From: Burkholderia gladioli
Lineage (GTDB): Bacteria > Pseudomonadota > Gammaproteobacteria > Burkholderiales > Burkholderiaceae
NCBI RefSeq assembly: GCF_000959725.1
Contig: NZ_CP009322.1
Span: 1,364,001-1,428,000 of the forward strand
Direction: 5' to 3'
Length of the DNA stretch: 64,000 bases
The notes under the pieces are model-generated. The model saw nothing but the letters and a program-made list of their open reading frames with translations, searched no databases and was not told where the DNA came from. The translations under genes were made by a program, and so were the position numbers. Positions 8,530 through 16,957 of this stretch are shown in pieces (the first letter of the stretch is position 1; each line of letters opens with the position of its first letter).

Positions 8530-9909
8530 TCAGCGCTCGCCGGCCCGCCAGCGCAAGGGCGTCCCGCGCCGACGCACCTGATAGACCAGCCACAGCCACA
8601 CCAACCAGCCCAGCCCGGCATAAAGGGCGACGCGCGTGTCCTCGAACCAGCCGATCATCGCCACCACGAACAGCATGAAGGCGATCGCCAGCGCCGGGCC
8701 GAGCGGCCACAGCGGCACGCGGAACTTCAGCGCCTCGACCTCGGCGCGCGGCAGCCGGCGCCGCATCGCCACCTGCGAGAGCAGGATCATCAGCCAGACC
8801 CAGACCGTCGCGAAGGTGGCGATCGCCGCCACGGTCTGGAACACGTCCTTCGGCGTCAGGTAGTTGAGCACCACGCCCACCAGCAGCGCGCCGGCCATCA
8901 CCAGCACCGTCATGTAGGGCACGCCCTGTTTCGAGGTGGCGGCCAGCAGGCGCGGCGCCTGGCCCTGCCGGGCCATGCCGTAAATCATGCGGCCCGCGCC
9001 GAAGATGTCGCTGTTGATCGCCGAGATGGCGGCGCTGATCACCACCACGTTGAGGATGCTGGCGGCCGACTTCACGCCGAGCGCCGAGAAGATCTCGACG
9101 AAGGGGCTGCCGCTGGTGCCCACGCCGGTCCAGGGGAAGATCGACATCAGCACGATCATGGTCAGCACGTAGAACAGCAGGATGCGCACCGGCACCGCGT
9201 TGATCGCGCGCGGGATCACCTGCTCGGGGTTCTTCGCCTCGCCGGCGCTCATGCCGATCACCTCGATGCCGCCATAGGCGAAGATCACCACCGACAGCGA
9301 GGCCACCAGCCCGCCGAAGCCGTTCGGCAGGAAACCGCCGTGCGACCAGAGATTGGCGAGCGAGGGCGCGGCCGCGTCGGCGCTGCCCAGGTGCATGCCG
9401 ACCGCGAGGATCGCGATGCCGCCGACGATCATCGCGCCGATCGCCACCACCTTGATGATCGACAGCCAGAATTCGAGCTCGCCGAACACCTTGACCTGGC
9501 AGAGATTGAGCCCGCAGATGATGGCCACGATCGCCAGCACCCAGATCCATTGCGGCACGCCCGGAAACCAGAAGCCCATGTAGATGCCGAAGGCGGTCAC
9601 GTCGGCGATCGCCACGATCACCATCTCGAGCGTGTAGGTCCAGCCCGTCACGAAGCCCGCGAAGGGGCCGAGGTTGTCGCTGGCGTACTGGCCGAAGGAG
9701 CCGGCCACCGGCTCGCGCACCGCCATTTCGCCGAGCGCGCGCATCACCATGTAGACCGCCGCGCCGCCGATGATATAGGCGAGGATCACGGCCGGGCCGG
9801 CCAGGCGGATGGCGGAAGCGGAACCATAGAACAGGCCCGTGCCGATGGCCGAGCCGAGTGCGAGAAAACGGATGTGACGCGCGCCGAGATGGCGTTGCAA
9901 GTGCTTCAT
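8530..9909 (-). CDS. APC family amino-acid permease (GabP/ProY-like)
   Basis: 459 aa with about twelve hydrophobic helices. The amino-acid transporter signature is at the start: [19 protein letters not shown] in helix 1, then [37 protein letters not shown] is the helix-6/7 region of the proline/GABA/aromatic permease group. It imports an amino acid with protons across the inner membrane; the exact substrate cannot be told. Start 9909 follows GGAGA. Longer in-frame starts upstream would add a non-homologous Arg-rich stretch. Confidence 0.93.
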   Translation of the reverse strand: MKHLQRHLGARHIRFLALGSAIGTGLFYGSASAIRLAGPAVILAYIIGGAAVYMVMRALGEMAVREPVAGSFGQYASDNLGPFAGFVTGWTYTLEMVIVAIADVTAFGIYMGFWFPGVPQWIWVLAIVAIICGLNLCQVKVFGELEFWLSIIKVVAIGAMIVGGIAILAVGMHLGSADAAAPSLANLWSHGGFLPNGFGGLVASLSVVIFAYGGIEVIGMSAGEAKNPEQVIPRAINAVPVRILLFYVLTMIVLMSIFPWTGVGTSGSPFVEIFSALGVKSAASILNVVVISAAISAINSDIFGAGRMIYGMARQGQAPRLLAATSKQGVPYMTVLVMAGALLVGVVLNYLTPKDVFQTVAAIATFATVWVWLMILLSQVAMRRRLPRAEVEALKFRVPLWPLGPALAIAFMLFVVAMIGWFEDTRVALYAGLGWLVWLWLVYQVRRRGTPLRWRAGER

Positions 9910-10575
9910 CGTGTCTCCGTGATTGGATTGACGGGCCGGCATCATGGCCGGCCGTAGCGCCCGAAGTTGTCTAGTCAAGTTGGGTCGGGCGGGGATCATC
10001 ATACCAATGCTCGGCGCGCGGAAAAAGGGGCTGGGGAAGCAAGAATGCCGCGTCCTTTCGGACACTCGAATCAAGCCGAGTCATGCCGGTCAGGTTGATC
10101 GGCTTATTCACAAATCACTTGAATAAACAATTGGAGGATTCTGATTTTCTTTAATTGTTGCGAGTTCCCCGCATCCGGCCCCTGATGATTCGCGTTTGAT
10201 GCTACCGTTCGCCACGAGAGAAAAATTCGTAAGAATGATAATGACGAACGACCAGACCAGCCGCCAAACCGGGGGGATGCGCGCAATGACGCGCGTCAAC
10301 GTGTCCATCGCAGACATCCTCATACCGTGCCGCATCGCCGATGCCGCCGCGCGCCGATCCCGGCCGCCGGCCTCGATCGTCGGCGCCGGCGCCTCGGGCT
10401 AGTTAGCCGCCTCCAGCGCGGCGCTACCGAAGCCGTTTCCTCTCCAATCCGATTCGCGCGAATCGCGTGCGCACCGGCCAATGCCGGGGCCCGCGCGTGC
10501 GCGCGGCCGTGCCGGCCTGATCCCGCGCCGGCCAACCGTTCCACCGATGTTTTTCAACCGATGAGGAGCCCCTCG
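9910..10575. other. Non-coding stretch between the permease and the CsgG operon
   Basis: 666 bp with no convincing gene. The part around 10100-10260 is clearly more AT-rich than its surroundings and would hold the divergent promoters. A 75-codon minus-strand frame (10108-10335) has a hydrophobic patch but no SD and no recognisable family, so it was not called. Confidence 0.5.
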
Positions 10576-11262
10576 ATGACTCAACCCCTTCGTTCCCGCG
10601 CCTGCGTGGCGGCCATGGCCGTCGCGCTCGCGCTCGGCCTCGGCGCCTGCGCGACCGAATCCTCGCGCAGCCTGCCGGTGGCGCCGACACCGAGCGCCCA
10701 GGTGCCGTTCGCCGGCAAGCCGGTGGCGATCTCGGTCGGCAAGTTCGACAACCGCTCCAGCTACATGCGCGGCATCTTCTCCGACGGCATCGACCGCCTC
10801 GGCGGCCAGGCCAAGACGATCCTGATCACGCACCTGCAGCAGAGCCGCCGCTTCAGCGTGCTCGATCGCGACAACCTCGACGAGATCCGCCAGGAATCGG
10901 CCTTCCTGAAACAGCAGCAGGCCGTGAAGGGCGCGCGCTACGTGGTGACCGGCGACGTGACCGAGTTCGGCCGCAAGGAAGTCGGCGATCACGAGCTGTT
11001 CGGCATCCTCGGCAGCGGCAAGCAGCAGGTGGCCTATGCCAAGGTGAACCTCAACATCGTCGACACCGCGACCTCCGAGGTGGTCCTGTCGAGCCAGGGC
11101 GCCGGCGAGTTCAGCCTGTCGAGCCGCCAGGTGATCGGCTTCGGCGGCACCGCCAGCTACGACTCGACGCTCAACGGCAAGGTGCTCGACCTGGCGATCC
11201 AGGAGGCCGTCGAGCGCCTCGTCGCGCAAGTCGACGCCGGCGCCCTGGGCGCCACCAAGTGA
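10576..11262 (+). CDS. CsgG/HfaB-family lipoprotein
   Basis: 228 aa. A lipoprotein signal ends in the lipobox LGAC, followed by ATESS, so it is probably an outer-membrane or periplasmic lipoprotein. The body matches the CsgG fold: VAISVGKFDNRSSY, then TILITHLQQSRRFSVLDRDN, then ARYVVTGDVTEFG and VNLNIVDTATSEVV. CsgG proteins form export pores in curli systems, but no curlin genes are near. This copy belongs instead to the common CsgG-DUF4810-DUF799 three-gene unit. Start 10576 follows GAGGAG; ATG 10561 is in frame but lacks an SD. Confidence 0.9.
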   Translation: MTQPLRSRACVAAMAVALALGLGACATESSRSLPVAPTPSAQVPFAGKPVAISVGKFDNRSSYMRGIFSDGIDRLGGQAKTILITHLQQSRRFSVLDRDNLDEIRQESAFLKQQQAVKGARYVVTGDVTEFGRKEVGDHELFGILGSGKQQVAYAKVNLNIVDTATSEVVLSSQGAGEFSLSSRQVIGFGGTASYDSTLNGKVLDLAIQEAVERLVAQVDAGALGATK

Positions 11263-11312
11263 GCCGTGCATAAACGGCCATCCCGCGTTTCACCCTCGAC
11301 CACACGACCACG

Positions 11313-11783
11313 ATGAAGACCATCACGTTCATCCGCGGCGCCGGGCTGTCGCTCGCCGCCGCCAGCGCGCTGCTGACCGGCTGCGCCGCCCCGAGCACGC
11401 CGCCGCTCTACCAATGGGACGGCTACCAGCGCGGCGTCTACGACTACTTCAAGGCTGAGAAATCGCCGCAGGAGCAGATCGACGCGCTCGAGAAGTCGCT
11501 GCAGAAGATCCGCGCGCAGGGCCATCGCCCGCCGCCGGGTTTCGAGGCGCAGCTGGGCGTGCTCTACGCCACCGTCGGCAACGACGAGCAGGCGATGCAG
11601 GCCTTCCAGGCCGAGAAGGACTCGTTCCCGGAATCGGCCTTGTACATGGACTTCCTGATGAAGAAGAAGGCCGGCGGCAAGGATGCCGGGCCCGATCCCA
11701 AGCCGGCCGTCCAGCCCGCCACGGCGCCCGCCGCCGCTTCGGCGGCCCATCCCGACACCACCGCGCAGGCCGCGAACCACTGA
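11313..11783 (+). CDS. DUF4810 lipoprotein
   Basis: 156 aa. The signal peptide ends with the lipobox LLTGC. The conserved core begins PLYQWDGYQRGVYDYFK and continues with a TPR-like helical segment (LGVLYATVGNDEQAMQAFQAEK). The last 40 residues are Pro/Ala-rich and probably disordered. It lies 50 bp after the CsgG-like gene and 12 bp before the DUF799 gene. The three lipoproteins likely form one envelope complex, of unknown function. Confidence 0.9.
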   Translation: MKTITFIRGAGLSLAAASALLTGCAAPSTPPLYQWDGYQRGVYDYFKAEKSPQEQIDALEKSLQKIRAQGHRPPPGFEAQLGVLYATVGNDEQAMQAFQAEKDSFPESALYMDFLMKKKAGGKDAGPDPKPAVQPATAPAAASAAHPDTTAQAANH

Positions 11784-11795
11784 CCGGAGCTCCCC

Positions 11796-12482
11796 ATGTT
11801 GCAACGCATTTCGATCAAGCTGCTGTCGGCCGTCGCGCTGCTGGCCATGCTGGCTGCCTGCGCGGGCCCCGTCCAGCACCCCGACTACACGGCCTTCAAG
11901 CGCAGCCAGCCGAAGTCGATCCTGGTGCTGCCGCCCGTCAACAACACCAACGAGGTGAAGGCGAGCTTCGGCGTGCTGTCGCGGGTCACCCTGCCGCTGG
12001 CGGAGTCGGGCTACTACGTGGTGCCGGTGGGCCCGATGGAGGAGACCTTCAAGTACAACGGCCTGACCACGCCCAACGACATCGCCGAGGTGTCGCCCGC
12101 CAAGCTGCGTGAGATCTTCGGCGCCGACTCGGCGCTCTACATGACGGTCACCCGTTACGGCACCACCTACCAGGTGATCGACAGCGTCACCGTCGTCTCG
12201 GTGAGCGCCAAGCTGGTCGACCTGCGCACCGGCGACGTGCTCTGGACCGGTTCGCAGAGCGCCACCGACAAGGAGCTGGGCGGCATGCACGGTGGCATGC
12301 AGGGCGGCGGCATGGTCGGCCTGTTCGTCAACCTGGCCCAGGCGGCCGTCAAGCAGATCGCGAAGACGGTGACCGACGAGAGCGTCGACGTGGCCGGGCT
12401 GACCAATGCCAAGCTGCTGTCGGCCGGGCCGCCCAACGGCCTGTTGTACGGGCCGCGCTCGCCGAAGTACGGCACCGACTGA
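11796..12482 (+). CDS. DUF799 lipoprotein (GNA1162-like)
   Basis: 228 aa with a lipoprotein signal (lipobox LAAC, residues about 21-24). The body starts SILVLPPVNNTNEVKA and contains the ADSALYMTVTRYGT segment and a Gly/Met-rich loop (GGMHGGMQGGGMVG). This is the DUF799/GNA1162 family, which shares a CsgG- and TolB-like fold and is known from Neisseria as a surface lipoprotein. It is the last gene of the three-lipoprotein operon, closed by a strong terminator 66 bp later. Function unknown. Confidence 0.9.
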   Translation: MLQRISIKLLSAVALLAMLAACAGPVQHPDYTAFKRSQPKSILVLPPVNNTNEVKASFGVLSRVTLPLAESGYYVVPVGPMEETFKYNGLTTPNDIAEVSPAKLREIFGADSALYMTVTRYGTTYQVIDSVTVVSVSAKLVDLRTGDVLWTGSQSATDKELGGMHGGMQGGGMVGLFVNLAQAAVKQIAKTVTDESVDVAGLTNAKLLSAGPPNGLLYGPRSPKYGTD

Positions 12483-12548
12483 GCCCGCGCGGCGGCGGGT
12501 GGCGGCCCGGGTTTCGGCTCGGGCCGCCGTGGCGCCGCCTTGCCATGA

Positions 12549-12593
12549 CCCGTCGGACGGATCCGGTTTTCCGGAGCGTCCGACGGGTTTTTG
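12549..12593 (+). terminator. Strong Rho-independent terminator of the lipoprotein operon
   Basis: A perfect 11-bp stem (CCCGTCGGACG / CGTCCGACGGG) has an inner TCCGG/CCGGA extension and ends in a run of five Ts and TTGTTG. The rest of the gap to 12872 shows no gene except a possible 20-codon leader at its end. Confidence 0.93.
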
Positions 12594-12812
12594 TTGTTTA
12601 CGGTGTCGTTCACGGCACCGCCGGCACCGGCTCCCACGGCTGTTACAAATTTTCCCGTCCCCGGCTGTCCCGTTTTCCGTTCTCGCGGGTCATGGCTGCA
12701 AGGACGGCTGTGAATGGGCGGTATGATCGCGGCTTCGTCCGCGTGCCGCACTGCCGCAAATTCCTGGAGGATTCGCGGCGGCGCGGCGTATCACGTGACT
12801 TTCGGAACCTGG

Positions 12813-12875
12813 ATGGACAAGCTGTTGAAGCCTTACCCGACCTCGATCGCCGCGCCCGCGGCGCTGACGGCATGA
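12813..12875 (+). other. Possible 20-codon leader ORF ahead of the DUF3649 gene
   Basis: An ATG at 12813 opens a 20-residue frame (MDKLLKPYPTS...) whose TGA (12873-12875) overlaps the ATG of the DUF3649 gene in an ATGA arrangement. This repeats the coupling seen in the rest of the operon. There is no strong SD, and the frame stays open upstream, so it could also be chance. Confidence 0.3.
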
Positions 12876-13171
12876 GCGCCGGCCTCGAGCGCTGGCGGCG
12901 GCTGGCGCCGCTGGTGTCGCGGATCGTCTGCGCGATCGGCGGCGGTTACGCGCTCGGCGCGCTGGCCAGCGTGGCCGCGCTGGCCTTGCCGATCGCGGCG
13001 CCCCAGGCGGTGCTGACCGGCATGCTGGCCAGTTTCGCGTTCTACACCGGCGCGGTGATCTGGGTGTTCCTGGCGCGCAGCGCGACCCGCGCCTGGGCGG
13101 GGTTGCTCGCGGCGGCCTTGCCGCTCGCGGTGGCGGCCGCCTGCGTCGGCGCGGGAGTGATCGCCCGATGA
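12872..13171 (+). CDS. DUF3649 small membrane protein (iron-uptake associated)
   Basis: 99 aa with three hydrophobic segments (VCAIGGGYALGALASVAALA, LTGMLASFAFYTGAVIWVF, and a C-terminal Ala-rich helix). DUF3649 proteins regularly precede PepSY-domain ferric reductase-like proteins next to siderophore receptors. The gene overlaps the PepSY gene by ATGA (13168-13171). The start at 12872 begins the conserved part; longer frames upstream read non-homologous Arg-rich sequence. No TonB receptor or Fur box was seen beside it. Confidence 0.85.
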   Translation: MSAGLERWRRLAPLVSRIVCAIGGGYALGALASVAALALPIAAPQAVLTGMLASFAFYTGAVIWVFLARSATRAWAGLLAAALPLAVAAACVGAGVIAR

Positions 13172-14889
13172 GCATGGCACCGAACCCGACGACGCAACAC
13201 GCCGCGAACCAGGGCGCGAAATCGGACATGAAGCCGGAAGCGAAACCGGGCGCGAAGCGCGCCGCCCCCAAGCCGCGCGGCGTGCGCCAGAGCATGTCGG
13301 ACCTGCATACCTGGGCCGGGCTGCTGTGCGGCTGGATTCTCTACGCGATGTTCCTGACCGGCACCGTCAGCTACTTCAAGGACGAGATCTCGCAATGGAT
13401 GCGCCCCGAACTGGCGCACCAGCAGCACACGCCCGACCCGGCCGAGGTGGCCAGGCGGGTGGTCGGCACCATGGCCACGCTGGCGCCGCAAAGCACGCAA
13501 TGGGGCATCACGCTGCCGACCGATCGCAGCAACGTGGCGAGCGCGTTCTGGCGGCTCACGCCGGCCGAGATGGACAAGGGGCGCTTCTTCGGCGAGGCCG
13601 CCTTCGATCCGGGCAGCGGCCGCGTCACCGCCGCGCGCGACACGCTGGGCGGCGAATTCTTTTACCGCTTCCATTTCCAGTTCTATTACATGTCGCCGAT
13701 CTGGGGCCGCTGGATCGCCGGCTTCTGCGCGATGTTCATGCTGGTGGCGATCGTCAGCGGCGTGATCACGCACAAGAAGATCTTCGTCGACTTCTTCACC
13801 TTCCGCTGGGGCAAGGGCCAGCGTTCCTGGCTCGACGCGCACAACGTGCTGTCGGTGTTCGGCCTGCCGTTCCACCTGATGATCACCTACACGGGCCTGG
13901 TCACGCTGATGACCCTGTACATGCCCTGGGGTAACCAGCTCGCGAGCAGGACGCCCGGCGAGCAGGCCGCGTTGAACGCGCAGATCAGCGCCTTCATCCA
14001 GCCGGCCGCGCCGAGCGGCCGGGCGGCGCCGCTCGCGCCGGTCGACGCGATGGTGCGCGTCGCGCAGGCGCGCTGGGGCGAGCACGGGGTGGGCATGGTG
14101 ACGGTGGTCAACCCCGGCGACGCGATCGCGCGCGTGGCGGTGGCGCGCGCCGAGGCCGGGCGCGTGTCCTCGAGCCCGCAATACCTGGTATTCGACGGCG
14201 CTACCGGCAAGCTGGCCGAGGTGCACGACCGGGTGGGCGGCGCGGCCGAGACGCGCGGCGTGTTCTACGCGCTGCACCTGGGCCGCTTCAGCGACCTGCA
14301 ACTGCGCTGGCTGTACTTCATCGTCAGCCTGGCCGGCACGGCGATGGTCGGCACCGGGCTGGTGATGTGGACCGTCAAGCGCCGCCAGCAACTGCCGGAT
14401 CCGACGCGGCCGTATTTCGGCTTCCGGCTGGTCGAGCGGCTCAATATCGCCAGCATCGCCGGCCTGTCGATCGCGATGACGGCTTATCTGTGGGGCAACC
14501 GCCTGCTGCCGCTGGACCTGCCGCATCGCCAGGACGGCGAGATCAAGCTGTTCTTCGCGGTGTGGGGCATGGCCCTGCTGTACGCGCTGCTGCGGCCGGC
14601 GCGGCGCGCCTGGATCGAACTGCTGTGGCTGGCGGCCGGTTTGCTGGCGCTGCTGCCGGTGCTCAACGCGCTGACCACCGCGCGGCCGTTCTGGCGCAGC
14701 GTGGCCGAAGGCGATTGGGTATTCGCCGGCTTCGACCTGATGATGTGGGCCTTCGCGGCGCTGCATGCGCTGCTGGCGATCCGCGTGAGCCGCCATCGCG
14801 GCCGGGCCCGCGCCGCGGGCAAGGGCGGGGCGGCCGGCAAGGCGGGCTCGCGCGCCCCGGCCGCGAAACCCGACGAGGAGCGACTCTGA
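13168..14889 (+). CDS. PepSY-associated membrane protein (putative ferric-siderophore reductase type)
   Basis: 573 aa. After a polar 45-residue N-terminus come the hallmark LHTWAGLLCGWILYAMFLTG helix, a large periplasmic domain, further helices with HNVLSVFGLPFHLMITYTG, and a C-terminal helical bundle. Paired histidines in the helices (LHTW, THKK, HNV, PFH, ALHLG) could carry heme. The family (PiuB/FoxB type) is linked to iron release from siderophores at the inner membrane. It is coupled to DUF3649 upstream and DUF3325 downstream by overlapping codons. Confidence 0.92.
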   Translation: MSMAPNPTTQHAANQGAKSDMKPEAKPGAKRAAPKPRGVRQSMSDLHTWAGLLCGWILYAMFLTGTVSYFKDEISQWMRPELAHQQHTPDPAEVARRVVGTMATLAPQSTQWGITLPTDRSNVASAFWRLTPAEMDKGRFFGEAAFDPGSGRVTAARDTLGGEFFYRFHFQFYYMSPIWGRWIAGFCAMFMLVAIVSGVITHKKIFVDFFTFRWGKGQRSWLDAHNVLSVFGLPFHLMITYTGLVTLMTLYMPWGNQLASRTPGEQAALNAQISAFIQPAAPSGRAAPLAPVDAMVRVAQARWGEHGVGMVTVVNPGDAIARVAVARAEAGRVSSSPQYLVFDGATGKLAEVHDRVGGAAETRGVFYALHLGRFSDLQLRWLYFIVSLAGTAMVGTGLVMWTVKRRQQLPDPTRPYFGFRLVERLNIASIAGLSIAMTAYLWGNRLLPLDLPHRQDGEIKLFFAVWGMALLYALLRPARRAWIELLWLAAGLLALLPVLNALTTARPFWRSVAEGDWVFAGFDLMMWAFAALHALLAIRVSRHRGRARAAGKGGAAGKAGSRAPAAKPDEERL

Positions 14890-15170
14890 TGGTGCCCGCG
14901 ATGCTGATCGTTTGTCTTGCCGCCTTCGCCTGCCTCGCGCTGGCCATGGAGCGGCACCAGGAAACCGTGTTCGGCAAGGTGCTGGCCGCCGCGCCGACGC
15001 GCCTGCTGCGCTGGCTTGGCTGGCTCGGCCTGCTCGCCGGGCTGTGGCTGGCGGTGGCGGCGCGCGGCTGGGCGCTGGGGCTGGTGACCTACAGCGGGGT
15101 GACGAGCCTCGCCGCCGGAATCGTGATCGGGGCGCTGATCGTTCGCGAGCGGCGGGGCGCGGCGCGTTGA
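14889..15170 (+). CDS. DUF3325 small membrane protein
   Basis: 93 aa with three predicted helices (MLIVCLAAFACLALAM, LRWLGWLGLLAGLWLAVAA, and GVTSLAAGIVIGALIV). It is the usual third member of the DUF3649-PepSY-DUF3325 module. Its ATG (14889) overlaps the PepSY stop as TGATG. Its role is probably structural within the reductase complex; no function has been shown for the family. Confidence 0.85.
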   Translation: MVPAMLIVCLAAFACLALAMERHQETVFGKVLAAAPTRLLRWLGWLGLLAGLWLAVAARGWALGLVTYSGVTSLAAGIVIGALIVRERRGAAR

Positions 15171-15231
15171 GCCGATCGCCGGCTCGTCGCGGGATTCATC
15201 CAATCAACAAGTCGATAAGAGAGAGGGCGCC

Positions 15232-15474
15232 ATGAAGTGGCTGAAGCGGTTGTTCATCGAGTTCATCGTGCCGATCGCGATCATCATGGCGCTCAATCTC
15301 TTGGTCAATTTCGTGCTGACCTGGAGCGACGTATACGGCAGCTACATCGAGGATGGCGGGACGAAAGCCATAATCAACAGCGTCGGTGGCGTGCTGCTGT
15401 ACTACCTCGGCAAAACCGTCCACGACGTGCGGCGCGCTCGCCGCTGGCGGAATCGAGGCGATTCCATCGACTGA
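15232..15474 (+). CDS. Small hypothetical membrane protein
   Basis: 80 aa. It begins MKWLKRLFIEFIVPIAIIM, a positive N-terminus running into one long hydrophobic helix. A polar stretch (WSDVYGSYIEDGGTK), a second weaker hydrophobic segment (INSVGGVLLYYLG) and a basic tail follow. The SD GAGAGGG lies 6 bp upstream. No family is recognised. It stands alone after the iron module, on the same strand. Confidence 0.7.
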   Translation: MKWLKRLFIEFIVPIAIIMALNLLVNFVLTWSDVYGSYIEDGGTKAIINSVGGVLLYYLGKTVHDVRRARRWRNRGDSID

Positions 15475-15499
15475 TTTCAGGGCCGGCGAGCCGCCCCTT

Positions 15500-15892
15500 T
15501 CAGCCCGCCTCGACGATCAATCCCGCCCGCACCGCGCGAATCCGCCGATCCACGAAATACCCGCCGCTTTCCACATAACGCAGCATCAGCCTCCCGCAAT
15601 CGCGGCAGGCCCAGACATCGCACTGGTTGTACGGGAAGTAGCGCGGCGCGATCGGCGCCTCGGGCGACCAGTATTGCAGGCCGTCGGGCAGGTATTCGTC
15701 GTAGGACGGTTCCGCGCCGTCGTCGGCGCGCAAGGTGCCGACCTGCTCCAGCCGGCTCTCGTCGAGCGAGAGCGGCTGCGATTGCCAGCCCTCCAGCGGC
15801 GTCCTGCTGCAATCGCAGGCTGCCGCCTGCCGTGCTTCGGCGAGTTCGGCCAGGGCGCGCAGCGCCTTCGCGTCGAGGATGGAGTGAGTCAT
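15500..15892 (-). CDS. Hypothetical protein with a zinc-ribbon-like Cys cluster
   Basis: 130 aa. Five cysteines: C26-x-C28 near the N-terminus and C91-x4-C96-x2-C99 in YNQCDVWACRDCGRLMLRY. The layout suggests a metal-binding knuckle pair. The N-terminal 25 residues are helical, and the middle is acidic and aromatic. No signal peptide. I do not recognise the family beyond its appearance as a short conserved Burkholderia protein. It is convergent with the preceding small membrane gene and 101 bp downstream of the TetR gene on the same strand. Confidence 0.75.
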   Translation of the reverse strand: MTHSILDAKALRALAELAEARQAAACDCSRTPLEGWQSQPLSLDESRLEQVGTLRADDGAEPSYDEYLPDGLQYWSPEAPIAPRYFPYNQCDVWACRDCGRLMLRYVESGGYFVDRRIRAVRAGLIVEAG

Positions 15893-15993
15893 GGGCCGGG
15901 CAGGGGATCGGGAGCGGAGCGCCAGTGTAGACGGATTCACCGCGCGGCGCGCTCGGGTCCCGGCGCTCGGCCCGAGCGAATCCCGAGCCGCCC

Positions 15994-16719
15994 TCAATCG
16001 CCGCCGAGCTGGCGGTCCATGCGCGTCATCGCCTCGCGCACCTCGCGCTGGAACTGCGCCAGCGCCTGCGCGGCCGGCGCCGGCGGCTGCAGCGCCGCCC
16101 ACAGCACCTCGATCAACTGGTCGGCGGTGCGCTCGGTATCGAGCGTGCGCCGCCCCAGGATCGCATCCCACAGCACATGCTCGATCGGCCCGAACACCAG
16201 CGAGCGCAGCAGGCTCAGCGGCATGTCCTGGCGCACCTGGCCCGATTCGCGGCCGCGCGCCAGCACCTCCATCAGCGGCGCCGTGTAGCGGCGCTGCAGC
16301 TCGCCCAGCTCGTCGCCGAGCATCTGCTGCTTGGCGCGGCCCTCCGACAGCACCAGCGCGCACAAGCCCGTGCCGTTCACCAGCATCAGCCGCAAATGGG
16401 TGCGCACGATGAAGGCGAACTGCTCGCGCAGCGGCGCGCCGGCCGGCAGCCCGGCCTCGAAGGCGGCGATGTTCTCGTCGTACCAATCGGCGATCACGCG
16501 CGCGCACAGCTCGCGCTTGCCGCGGAAATAGCTGAACACGGTCGCCTCGGACACGCCCACGCGCTGCGCGATCTCGGCCGCCGTCGCATGTTCATACCCC
16601 TTCTCGGCGAACACATCCCGGCCGGCGCGCAGGATGTCCTGCACGCGCTGCTGCGACTTGCGGCCGGCGGGCGCGCGGCTGCCCTCGGCGCGATCGGGTC
16701 TGACGGGCGTATCGGTCAT
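15994..16719 (-). CDS. TetR family regulator of the liu operon (LiuQ-like)
   Basis: 241 aa. The N-terminal TetR helix-turn-helix is clear (ILRAGRDVFAEKGYEHATAA then VGVSEATVFSYFRGKREL). The C-terminal ligand domain is poorly conserved, as usual. It is divergent from liuABCD. Beta-proteobacterial leucine-degradation operons are known to be controlled by a TetR protein, LiuQ, and position and family fit that role. Two 17-bp palindromes between the genes are its probable operators. The inducer would be an acyl-CoA of the pathway (inference). Confidence 0.87.
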   Translation of the reverse strand: MTDTPVRPDRAEGSRAPAGRKSQQRVQDILRAGRDVFAEKGYEHATAAEIAQRVGVSEATVFSYFRGKRELCARVIADWYDENIAAFEAGLPAGAPLREQFAFIVRTHLRLMLVNGTGLCALVLSEGRAKQQMLGDELGELQRRYTAPLMEVLARGRESGQVRQDMPLSLLRSLVFGPIEHVLWDAILGRRTLDTERTADQLIEVLWAALQPPAPAAQALAQFQREVREAMTRMDRQLGGD

Positions 16720-16777
16720 GGCGTGAACGGGCAAGAACGGAGCGGTGCCGCCGATGATAGCCGAGATCCCGATGAAA

Positions 16778-16794
16778 TTTGAGTGACACTCAAA
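16778..16794. promoter_or_regulatory. Operator 1 in the TetR/liu divergent region
   Basis: TTTGAGTGACACTCAAA is a perfect 8+8 palindrome around one base. It sits just before a TTGACG -35-like element (16801-16806) that could drive liuA, and 59 bp before the TetR start. It shares the pattern T-N-TGAG-N5-CTCA-N-A with a second site at 16889. Confidence 0.75.
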
Positions 16795-16888
16795 AAATCG
16801 TTGACGCGCCCTCGACGCCCGCGCGACACTACGCGCCATCAATCCACATCAAATGACCTGGTTCGATCGATCGACGTCCGGGAAAAAT

Positions 16889-16905
16889 TCTGAGCACAAC
16901 TCAGA
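16889..16905. promoter_or_regulatory. Operator 2 upstream of liuA
   Basis: TCTGAGCACAACTCAGA has perfect 6-bp arms around a 5-bp centre. It matches the first site in length, arm core (TGAG/CTCA) and spacing, and lies 53 bp before the liuA start. Confidence 0.7.
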
Positions 16906-16957
16906 TCGAGACACCCCACCGGATCGGCCGAACGCACTTTCTGGAATCGGAGGACAC

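Noticed and set aside
10108..10335. 75-codon minus-strand frame with a hydrophobic patch in the CsgG upstream gap
   Set aside because: No SD, no family, and it lies in an AT-rich promoter region.
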